Positions 1 through 5,152 of a stretch of 5,833 bases of DNA are shown piece by piece; position 1 is the stretch's first letter; every line of letters starts with the position of its first letter. The notes below the pieces were generated by a model that saw only the letters and a program-made list of their open reading frames with translations, made no database searches and was not told the origin of the DNA. This DNA is from Lachnoclostridium sp. UBA1781 (GTDB lineage Bacteria; Bacillota; Clostridia; Lachnospirales; Lachnospiraceae), in assembly GCA_002315495.1 (NCBI GenBank), contig DCGJ01000055.1, forward strand, positions 1-5,833. The letters run 5' to 3'. Both the position numbers and the translations under genes were made by a program.

Positions 1-23
1 TATAGCCACTTCGATACCTCTCC
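1..23 (-). tRNA. 5' end of a tRNA gene, probably tRNA-Ser (partial)
   Basis: Read on the minus strand, the last 23 bases are GGAGAGGTATCGAAGTGG followed by CTATA. This matches the acceptor 5' strand, T8-A9, D-arm and GG of bacterial tRNA-Ser genes. The GGAG start and the ATCGAAGTGG D-region are typical of serine tRNAs. The anticodon, variable arm and 3' end lie beyond the window edge, so the isoacceptor cannot be given and no cloverleaf can be folded. A strong promoter about 50 bases upstream on the same strand supports a real transcribed RNA gene. The call rests on sequence resemblance only. Confidence 0.62.
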
Positions 24-81
24 AAGGCTGCGTCCTAAATCACACGCTCACTTGCCCGTCATTTTTCTCGACGGCTTTGTT

Positions 82-110
82 ATATTAACACCCAGCCGAA
101 TGTCTGTCAA
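82..110 (-). promoter_or_regulatory. Sigma-A promoter for the tRNA gene
   Basis: On the minus strand there is a perfect -35 box TTGACA (105-110), a 17-base spacer and a -10 box TAATAT (82-87). The -10 is preceded by TG plus one base, an extended -10 motif. Transcription would start near 75 and give a leader of about 50 bases before the tRNA. The leader begins with a possible 5-bp hairpin (CCGTC/GACGG, 56-60 with 70-74). The promoter lies 34 bases beyond the tsaD stop codon, so the tRNA is probably transcribed independently of the t6A operon. I see no clear terminator between tsaD and this promoter. Confidence 0.75.
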
Positions 111-143
111 CAAGAATTTTGAAAGAATTCGTTTTTTCTTCGA

Positions 144-1232
144 CTATCTCTCACCCAGCTTCAGACTTGGAACCGCATTTAGCGAAAGGTCTGCTGTTCT
201 TCCCTTTATATATTCGTAGTATGCGGCTGATCCAATCATCGCAGCATTGTCGGTGCAAAGGATCGGCTCAGGGTAATAGAGACGAATTCCGTTCTCCTCG
301 CAAACCTCCGCCATTTTTCTGCGAAGTGCCGAATTCGAAGCCACGCCACCGGCCAAGGCCACCTTCGTTGTTCCGAGCTGCTTTGCCGCTGCCACGGTTC
401 GTGTTGCGAGCACATCAACCACAGCCTCCTGAAAAGATGCTGCAAGATCCGCCTTAGTAATACCGTCCGAGAATACATCCGGACAGCCCTCGGTTCCGTT
501 CTGAGGCGCAATCGAAGTTATCCCTGTCGCATGTTCCGTCTTCATTTTTTCGATATTCAGGTAATTCAGTACGGCAGACTTCACCCCACTGAAACTAAAA
601 TCATATGGCGAACCGTCTATGTGTGCACGCGGAAAGCTAATCGCATGAGGATTACCCTCCTTTGCAAGTTTATCAATCTTTGGTCCCCCGGGATATCCCA
701 ATCCAATTGCTCTCGCAACCTTGTCGAATGCCTCCCCGGCCGCATCGTCATGGGTCCTTCCCAAAATGCGGTATTCTCCATAATCAGCCACCTCAACCAT
801 ATGCGTGTGTCCGCCGCTCACAATCAGGCACATAAACGGCGGTTCCAATTCCGGATGCGAAATATAATTCGCCGACACGTGACCTTCGATATGATGCACT
901 CCAATCAGCGGTTTCTTAGCAGCATATGCAATTGCCTTGGCAGCACTAACGCCCACCAAAAGTGGACCCACCAGACCAGGTCCGTAGGTTACCGCCACAG
1001 CATCGATTTCATCGATTGTCATCTTCGCAATCTTCAATGCTTCCGTCACGACGGGAGTAATCTTCTCCACATGCTTTCTGGATGCAATTTCCGGAACCAC
1101 TCCTCCATATAATGTATGAAGAGCAATCTGTGAAGAAATAACATTCGAAAGCACCTCGCGACCGTCCTTTACAACAGCTGCCGCGGTTTCATCACAAGAA
1201 GATTCAATTGCAAGAATATAAGTACCTTTCAT
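144..1232 (-). CDS. tsaD: tRNA threonylcarbamoyladenosine synthase subunit TsaD
   Basis: TsaD (Kae1/YgjD family, ASKHA fold) is the catalytic subunit that transfers the threonylcarbamoyl group from TC-AMP to A37 of ANN-decoding tRNAs, together with TsaB and TsaE, in the cytoplasm. Visible hallmarks are an N-terminal AIESSCDET phosphate-binding segment (8-16), GGVVPEIASR (43-52), the metal-binding HxxxH in HIEGH (H114, H118), SGGHTH (139-144), DFSFSGVK (211-218) and the C-terminal CTDNAAMIG with D328. The protein has 362 residues against about 337 in E. coli and 346 in B. subtilis. The excess lies in a roughly 20-26 residue expansion around residues 226-258. The start ATG is preceded by GAGG at 5 bases. 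It is last in the minus-strand run, 14 bases after rnz, so it is probably co-transcribed with it. Confidence 0.97.
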   Translation of the reverse strand: MKGTYILAIESSCDETAAAVVKDGREVLSNVISSQIALHTLYGGVVPEIASRKHVEKITPVVTEALKIAKMTIDEIDAVAVTYGPGLVGPLLVGVSAAKAIAYAAKKPLIGVHHIEGHVSANYISHPELEPPFMCLIVSGGHTHMVEVADYGEYRILGRTHDDAAGEAFDKVARAIGLGYPGGPKIDKLAKEGNPHAISFPRAHIDGSPYDFSFSGVKSAVLNYLNIEKMKTEHATGITSIAPQNGTEGCPDVFSDGITKADLAASFQEAVVDVLATRTVAAAKQLGTTKVALAGGVASNSALRRKMAEVCEENGIRLYYPEPILCTDNAAMIGSAAYYEYIKGRTADLSLNAVPSLKLGER

Positions 1233-1246
1233 ATTTGCCTCATTTA

Positions 1247-2161
1247 CTATTCGTCTTTATCAAACTCCAAAGTCACCATACGCCCGTCCTTGCAAACGCA
1301 GGTATTCGGGAAAATGCTCCTTGCCCGGTCCACGTAATTCTCCGGATGAGGTAAGGATGGGCTGTAGTGTGTAAGCCACAATTCTGCCGGTTGCGCCTTC
1401 TCCGCAAGCGTCGCCGCCTCGACAAATGTCATATGCCGATGTTCTTTCGCCTTCGCTTCCATTCCCGGTTCTCCATACATACCCTCGCAAATGAAAAGGT
1501 CCGCATGGCTCGCTGCCTCTGCAATCCGATCAATCGGTCTGGAATCCGTGCAATAGGTAAGCTTCAGCCCCTTTCGTTCCGGTCCGAGAATCATATCCGG
1601 AGTATAGGTAACTCCATCCATGATGACAGTTTCCCCCTTTTGAAGTCGGTTCCAGCATCGCATCGGAACTTCATTCTCCGATGCCTTGTTCGGATCAAAC
1701 CGTCCGGCTCTTCGAATCACCTGAGAATAACCATAGCACGGTACATTATGTGCAGCACGAAATGCCTCCAACGTATACATAGGAAGTTCTATCGTTTGAA
1801 TTTGTTCGGTCAGTTCCAAAAATTTTAACTCAAACGGAAGCTCCGGGGCAATGATGCGTAGCGCATTCACCACCTGCTCCAGCCCTTTCGGTCCAATCAA
1901 AAGGACAGGCTCCGTTCGATCGGAATTGCCCATAGAAAGTAGCAATCCCGGCAATCCACTGATATGGTCCCCATGAAAATGCGTGAACGCAATCACGTCG
2001 ATATCATGAAAGCTAAGTCCCTTTTTACGAATGGCAACCTGTGTTCCCTCTCCGCAATCAATAAGCAGACTACTGCCATTAAATCTGGTCATGCAGGCCG
2101 TCAACATTCTCCCCGGCAGAGGCATCATGCCACCGGTGCCTAGTAAACAAACATCTAACAT
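1247..2161 (-). CDS. rnz: Ribonuclease Z (short form, tRNA 3' endonuclease)
   Basis: RNase Z is a zinc-dependent metallo-beta-lactamase-fold endonuclease that cuts precursor tRNAs at the 3' side of the discriminator base, chiefly those lacking an encoded CCA. Its 304 residues fit the short bacterial form. Zinc ligands are recognisable: HFHGDH (H61, H63, D65, H66), H138 in the AAHN segment, D206 in the CTDSRP segment, and H265 in WLTHYSP. The family HxT-type motif is HMT (243-245). Two motifs differ from characterised enzymes: the loop after GTGG reads PLPGRM where PxKxRN is expected, and the exosite arm reads EVPMRCW where GxPPGP is expected. The start ATG has a strong AGGAGGGG ribosome site. 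It sits 76 bases after rimI and 14 before tsaD, an unusual insertion into the t6A gene run. Confidence 0.93.
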   Translation of the reverse strand: MLDVCLLGTGGMMPLPGRMLTACMTRFNGSSLLIDCGEGTQVAIRKKGLSFHDIDVIAFTHFHGDHISGLPGLLLSMGNSDRTEPVLLIGPKGLEQVVNALRIIAPELPFELKFLELTEQIQTIELPMYTLEAFRAAHNVPCYGYSQVIRRAGRFDPNKASENEVPMRCWNRLQKGETVIMDGVTYTPDMILGPERKGLKLTYCTDSRPIDRIAEAASHADLFICEGMYGEPGMEAKAKEHRHMTFVEAATLAEKAQPAELWLTHYSPSLPHPENYVDRARSIFPNTCVCKDGRMVTLEFDKDE

Positions 2162-2225
2162 ATGCCCCTCCTTTCACAAGCTTCTCTCAAAATGTTTTCT
2201 CGTCAGTATATCGCGTCGACATCTG

Positions 2226-2255
2226 TTCCCTCAACAGTTATTCCGTCAACAGTTT
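2226..2255. repeat. 15-bp tandem duplication at the rimI stop codon
   Basis: Two adjacent 15-base units, 2226-2240 and 2241-2255 (TTCCsTCAACAGTTw on the plus strand), match at 13 of 15 positions. On the coding strand the first unit encodes the last rimI codons and ends at the TAA stop; the second lies just beyond. This looks like a slippage duplication at the gene end. It has no evident function. Confidence 0.7.
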
Positions 2256-2735
2256 CTCCATAATATAAGCCCCTTCTTCCGGGTTTCGATAAAACCGAGG
2301 GCGCAATCCCAAATTGGAGAAGCCGCATTTTTCATATAAGGAAATCGCTCGCGCATTGCTTTCGCGCACTTCCAACACCAAACCGGAACAATCTCGAGCT
2401 TTTGCCTGTTCTTCCAAATGCTCCATCAGCCCCATGCCGATTCCTTGTCGTCTGGCATACTCCGCCACCGCCACATTGGTAATCTGGCCTTCCTCTCCAC
2501 CAAAAATCATGCCTGCGTAGCCACAAAGCTTTTCCCCATCCATGGCAACCGCATAATAATACAAGGAATCTTCTGCCGCCTTCCTTAAGTCCGCCTCGCT
2601 CCAGGGTTCTGAAAAGGTAATAACCTCCAATGCAAATACCTGCGAAACTTCCGCCAGCGTCATTTTTCGATATTCAATCTGCATCCTGCTCACCAATTCC
2701 AATCCTCTGCAGTCAATTCTGATGTTTACGGTCAC
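2238..2735 (-). CDS. rimI: Ribosomal-protein-S18-alanine N-acetyltransferase RimI
   Basis: RimI is a GNAT-family acetyltransferase; in E. coli it acetylates the N-terminal alanine of ribosomal protein S18. Counted from the GTG at 2735 (165 residues), the acetyl-CoA loop is RRQGIG (95-100). The C-terminal block LEVRESNARAISLYEKCGF contains E122 and Y134, matching the catalytic Glu and Tyr of the family, and SEPWS (42-46) is the usual RimI N-terminal motif. The start is uncertain. GTG at 2735 lies 2 bases after tsaB but has no good ribosome site and adds about 17 residues before the domain. GTG at 2693 has AGAGGA at 9 bases, and ATG at 2684 gives the family-like start MQIEYRKMT and 148 residues. 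I give the longest form but think one of the shorter ones more likely. rimI commonly sits between tsaB and tsaD, as here. Confidence 0.92.
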   Translation of the reverse strand: MTVNIRIDCRGLELVSRMQIEYRKMTLAEVSQVFALEVITFSEPWSEADLRKAAEDSLYYYAVAMDGEKLCGYAGMIFGGEEGQITNVAVAEYARRQGIGMGLMEHLEEQAKARDCSGLVLEVRESNARAISLYEKCGFSNLGLRPRFYRNPEEGAYIMEKLLTE

Positions 2736-2737
2736 TT

Positions 2738-3442
2738 CTACTTCTTCTCAGCCAGTTCTCGCTCCGCCTGAGACAATCGACAATACTCCGGAACAAAATC
2801 CATCGCAGTGGTGGTTTTCCCCATATGAAGAAAACTAATCGCCAAAAAGCCTAACGCTCCCGCACTCTGCTTTGCAAGATGAACCGGCGCAAAGGTATGC
2901 CCTACATCCAATTCCGCATCGATTCGCTCACGATAAACCGGAACCCCATCTCCAAGGAAAATGACTTCCCGCCCGTGAGAATGCTCCTGAATCTCATGAA
3001 GAATCTCCTCTAACATCATGCAATCCTGTTCCTTCAGAACAACAAGACCATTATCAACAAACTGATACAGGCCGGTATAAACCTGCCCTCGACGGGCATC
3101 CATAATCGGGCAGACCAACCGATTGGTACCTGCCACATTGCATGCGAGCGAATCTACGGTTGGAACCGCAACAATCGGCTTTTCCCAAATCATTGCCAAC
3201 CCTTTTACCGTTGAAGCTCCGATTCGAAGCCCGGTAAAGGATCCCGGACCTGCTGCAACCGCAATGGCATCCAACTCTGTTCCATCCGTTTCGGTCATGC
3301 GTAAAACTTCATCGATCATCGGAAGCAGCGTTTGCGAATGCGTCTTCTTAAAATCCACAGAATATTCCGCAAGAACAGCATCCTCGGTTACAATTGCCGC
3401 CGAAGCTACCTGCCCGGAACTGTCAACTGCTAAAATCTTCAT
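2738..3442 (-). CDS. tsaB: tRNA threonylcarbamoyladenosine biosynthesis protein TsaB
   Basis: TsaB (YeaZ family, ASKHA fold) is the non-catalytic partner that heterodimerises with TsaD and is required for t6A formation in bacteria. The 234-residue protein starts MKILAVDSSGQ, followed by THSQTLLPMI (34-43), the signature AAGPGSFTGLRIG (63-75) and the MDARRGQVY segment (114-122). It lacks the HxxxH metal site of TsaD, as expected for the paralogue. The ATG at 3442 is preferred because AAGGAG lies 7 bases upstream, inside the last codons of tsaE. A GTG directly before it (3445) would add one residue. The start lies 4 bases after the tsaE stop, so translation is likely coupled. Confidence 0.95.
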   Translation of the reverse strand: MKILAVDSSGQVASAAIVTEDAVLAEYSVDFKKTHSQTLLPMIDEVLRMTETDGTELDAIAVAAGPGSFTGLRIGASTVKGLAMIWEKPIVAVPTVDSLACNVAGTNRLVCPIMDARRGQVYTGLYQFVDNGLVVLKEQDCMMLEEILHEIQEHSHGREVIFLGDGVPVYRERIDAELDVGHTFAPVHLAKQSAGALGFLAISFLHMGKTTTAMDFVPEYCRLSQAERELAEKK

Positions 3443-3446
3443 CACG

Positions 3447-3866
3447 CTACTCCTTCATTGTAATCTTTCGATACGAAAGACCTTTCGACAGGTCTTTTTC
3501 AATCGTCATCCGAACCGCCTGCTTCGGAAGGCACTCTTCAATCTGAGAAGCCCATTCAATCAGACAAACTCCGTTCCCGTAGAAATAATCCTCATATCCA
3601 ATCTCATCCATCTCCTCCGGTTCCTCAATTCGATATACGTCGAAATGATAAAACGGAAGTCGACCTTCATATTCCTGAACAATGGTGAAGGTCGGGCTAC
3701 TGACCGGTTCATTAACCCCAAGCCCCTTCGCAACTCCCTTCACAAATACGGTTTTTCCCACACCAAGGTCCCCATCCAGGCAGATGACTGCCCCGGGGGT
3801 GCATTTTTCACCAAGTTGTTTCCCGATAGCAAAGGTTTCCTCCGGGCTGTAACTTTCCAATACCAT
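3447..3866 (-). CDS. tsaE: tRNA threonylcarbamoyladenosine biosynthesis ATPase TsaE
   Basis: TsaE (YjeE/YdiB family) is the P-loop ATPase that binds and resets the TsaB-TsaD complex during t6A synthesis. Visible motifs, counted from the start chosen here, are the Walker A GDLGVGKT (32-39), SSPTFT (56-61), the acidic HFDVYR block (D76) and LIEWA (102-106). The length of 139 residues is normal. I chose the ATG at 3866 because GGAG lies 6 bases upstream and MVLESYSPEET matches the usual family N-terminus. An upstream ATG at 3890 would add MAQRMEQS but has only an AAGGTGG very close to it. The gene heads the tsaE-tsaB-rimI-rnz-tsaD run. Upstream only a weak promoter candidate is visible, so it may depend on read-through from the YcxB-like gene. 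Confidence 0.94.
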   Translation of the reverse strand: MVLESYSPEETFAIGKQLGEKCTPGAVICLDGDLGVGKTVFVKGVAKGLGVNEPVSSPTFTIVQEYEGRLPFYHFDVYRIEEPEEMDEIGYEDYFYGNGVCLIEWASQIEECLPKQAVRMTIEKDLSKGLSYRKITMKE

Positions 3867-3948
3867 ACTTTGCTCCATTCGTTGCGCCATACCACCTTCG
3901 ACGCAATTATTCTATTTCATTATCTTCCAATCAGTTCAAAGTAAAGCA

Positions 3949-4602
3949 CTATTTTGCCTTGTAATTCTTCGCTACAATCGTCTGCAGCGTGTCCCAGTCA
4001 CCATCACCAAGAATATCCTTCGGACAGATAAATGCACTGTTCTTATATACATAAAGGTAAATCACATTTTTATTCTGCTTTACTTTTGTAATCGCATTCC
4101 ACTCAAAGAGCTGGTGCTCGGTTTCCTGAGTAACATAGATTCCTGCATCGCTAATTTCATAAGTTGCATAGAGGTTATTCATCTTTGCAAGCTTGCACTG
4201 TGTAAACGCTCTAATGAACAGATTGCCGGGCATCAGAACGATTAAGATAAATGCTCCAAATACCAACATTGCCTTCGTGCTTGCTACATCCGTCTTCCAG
4301 CCATAGGCAAATCGTACAATCAAAAGTCCAAGTACGAGCCAAAAAGCAAGCCCATTCAATCCGCCAAATGCATACCTTGCCAGAAAGCCCAACTGGTCCT
4401 TCATTCGAATCATATAAGTAAAGCGAACCGTCTGCCCAATCGGACGGTATGGTGTTTCATCTTCCGTAAGCATACCTTCCTTACTCGTTGCCCCTACCTC
4501 ATCCGTCTCCGCCTTCACAATTTCGCTCACTTCTGTTTCGTGAATGAGTTCGTCCGTCTCAGGCATAGCATTTTCAAGTTCGTTATTCAAGTTCGGTTCC
4601 AT
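3949..4602 (-). CDS. YcxB-like two-TM membrane protein
   Basis: A 217-residue protein of unknown function. Residues 1-50 are very acidic and low in hydrophobics, so probably disordered. Two hydrophobic segments follow at about 79-100 and 111-134. The C-terminal cytosolic part (about 148-200: YEISDAGIYV, then FEWNAITKV, YLYVYKNSAFICPKDIL) has the layout of the YcxB-like C-terminal domain: strand, W-x-x-I/V, then a hydrophobic strand ending in a P-K/R-x-I/L turn. The ATG at 4602 is chosen because AGGAGG lies 5 bases upstream and a promoter lies just before that; the frame stays open upstream to 4779, but this would run through the promoter. It is 63 bases upstream of the last plausible tsaE start region and may be co-transcribed. 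The family assignment is from motif layout only. Confidence 0.8.
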   Translation of the reverse strand: MEPNLNNELENAMPETDELIHETEVSEIVKAETDEVGATSKEGMLTEDETPYRPIGQTVRFTYMIRMKDQLGFLARYAFGGLNGLAFWLVLGLLIVRFAYGWKTDVASTKAMLVFGAFILIVLMPGNLFIRAFTQCKLAKMNNLYATYEISDAGIYVTQETEHQLFEWNAITKVKQNKNVIYLYVYKNSAFICPKDILGDGDWDTLQTIVAKNYKAK

Positions 4603-4668
4603 AAGTTCCTCCTTGCGTCTATTCCATGACATCTCATAATCCCAATTTTTTGATGTTATTCGGTTCGA

Positions 4669-4697
4669 ATTATAACTGATGGCAACCAAGGTTGCAA
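4669..4697 (-). promoter_or_regulatory. Sigma-A promoter for the YcxB-like gene
   Basis: On the minus strand there is a -35 box TTGCAA (4692-4697), a 17-base spacer and a perfect -10 box TATAAT (4669-4674). The transcript would begin near 4662, about 60 bases before the ATG. It may also carry the t6A genes, since no strong terminator separates the YcxB-like gene from tsaE. Confidence 0.72.
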
Positions 4698-4699
4698 CC
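4681..4699. promoter_or_regulatory. Possible operator: palindrome over the -35 box
   Basis: A perfect 10-bp palindrome GGTTGCAACC (4690-4699) covers the -35 box of the YcxB-like promoter. A second GCAACC unit (4682-4687) lies in the spacer. The two units form a direct repeat 12 bases apart and also an inverted GCAACC/GGTTGC pair separated by 2 bases. The position suits a repressor that blocks RNA polymerase, but no regulator gene is in the window. Confidence 0.35.
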
Positions 4700-4764
4700 T
4701 TTTTTGTCATTCCGCATTTTCCACGGAAGGATTGAAAAACAAAAGAAAAAACCGCGAGATTTTC

Positions 4765-4792
4765 TTGCAAGAATTCCAATCTGTATTATAAT
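4765..4792 (+). promoter_or_regulatory. Sigma-A promoter for the small 72-codon gene
   Basis: A -35 box TTGCAA (4765-4770), a 16-base spacer and a perfect -10 box TATAAT (4787-4792). An A-rich stretch (4734-4751) lies about where an UP element would. The -35 sits in the centre of a perfect 12-bp palindrome TTCTTGCAAGAA (4762-4773). Transcription would start near 4799. Confidence 0.8.
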
Positions 4793-4799
4793 AAAGTAA

Positions 4800-4835
4800 A
4801 CGCGAAAGCGTAAACATTACCTGCGTCTATCGCAG
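4800..4835 (+). other. Leader RNA with two small hairpins
   Basis: The predicted 5' leader of the small gene begins almost at once with ACGC-GAAA-GCGT (4800-4811), a 4-bp stem capped by a GNRA tetraloop. A second hairpin CTGCG-TCTAT-CGCAG (4821-4835) follows. The ribosome site GGAGG (4841-4845) is left free downstream. This arrangement suits a 5' stabilising structure on a highly expressed mRNA. It is too short for a known riboswitch. Confidence 0.45.
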
Positions 4836-4854
4836 AAATTGGAGGACAAAAAAC

Positions 4855-5073
4855 ATGGATATCGCAGATACCGTAAAAAGTGCTGTAAGCAAAATCACCG
4901 GAGACAAGACTCTCACCGAGAAGTTTGAAAAGAACCCGACCGAAACCGTTAAGAGTGTTGTTGGCGACAAGGTTCCTTCCGATGTCATCGATAAAATTAT
5001 CGAAGGCGTTAAGGCTAAGCTCGGTGGTGGCAAGATTGCAGGAGCTTTAGATTCTATCAAGAAGCTTTTCTAA
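4855..5073 (+). CDS. Small orphan protein, 72 residues, leader-like
   Basis: I do not recognise a named family. The protein is charged and mostly helical in composition, with no signal peptide or long hydrophobic segment. Residues 19-50 follow the pattern L-x-x-x-F-x-x-N-P...G...V-P, which resembles the leader part of NHLP/Nif11-type precursor peptides. It then has a Gly-Gly-Gly (57-59) and a short amphipathic, net basic tail (GKIAGALDSIKKLF, 59-72). Residues 5-18 and 30-39 look like an internal repeat (TVKSaV...GDK). The expression signals are strong: a good promoter, GGAGG 9 bases before the ATG, a hairpin leader, a dedicated terminator, and many GTT, GCT, GGT, AAG and ATC codons. The gene is monocistronic and opposite in strand to its neighbours. 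No modifying enzyme, protease or exporter is seen nearby, so a precursor-peptide role is only a hypothesis; a structural or stress-type small protein is equally possible. Confidence 0.85.
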   Translation: MDIADTVKSAVSKITGDKTLTEKFEKNPTETVKSVVGDKVPSDVIDKIIEGVKAKLGGGKIAGALDSIKKLF

Positions 5074-5098
5074 TCGTCAATTGCATTAGAACCATTTC

Positions 5099-5132
5099 AA
5101 AGGGCATGTCACCGCGTGATGTGCCTTTTTTT
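5099..5132 (+). terminator. Rho-independent terminator of the small gene
   Basis: A 14-bp stem (5099-5112 with 5116-5129, including three G-U pairs) closed by a CGC loop; seven T run from 5126 to 5132, the first of them being part of the stem. The G-U pairs become A-C mismatches on the other strand and no long T run follows there. It should therefore stop plus-strand transcription well and minus-strand transcription from the convergent gene poorly. Confidence 0.88.
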
Positions 5133-5152
5133 CATCCCTGTTCCCAAGAATA

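Noticed and set aside
531..1112. Plus-strand open frame opposite tsaD
   Set aside because: It is antisense to a certain gene, and its composition and lack of domains point to a chance frame.
3909..3939. Possible minus-strand promoter before tsaE (TTGAAC, 19-base spacer, TAGAAT)
   Set aside because: The spacer is too long and the -35 match is poor. It is kept only as a weak candidate.
3123..3944. Long plus-strand open frame of 273 codons opposite tsaB and tsaE
   Set aside because: It lies wholly antisense to two well-recognised genes, shows no family motifs and has no convincing ribosome site. It is a shadow of the coding strand.
3944..3962. Hairpin at the end of the YcxB-like gene (AAGGCA/TGCTTT on the minus strand) as a terminator
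   Set aside because: The stem is only 6 bp and A/T-rich with one wobble pair, and no proper T run follows.
4705..4726. Inverted repeat TTCCG/CGGAA between the divergent promoters
   Set aside because: It is a 5-bp stem with a 9-base loop, within what chance allows, and has no positional link to either promoter.
4603..4779. N-terminal extension of the YcxB-like protein to 276 residues
   Set aside because: The added codons run through a good promoter and the start at 4779 lacks a ribosome site, whereas ATG 4602 has AGGAGG at 5 bases.
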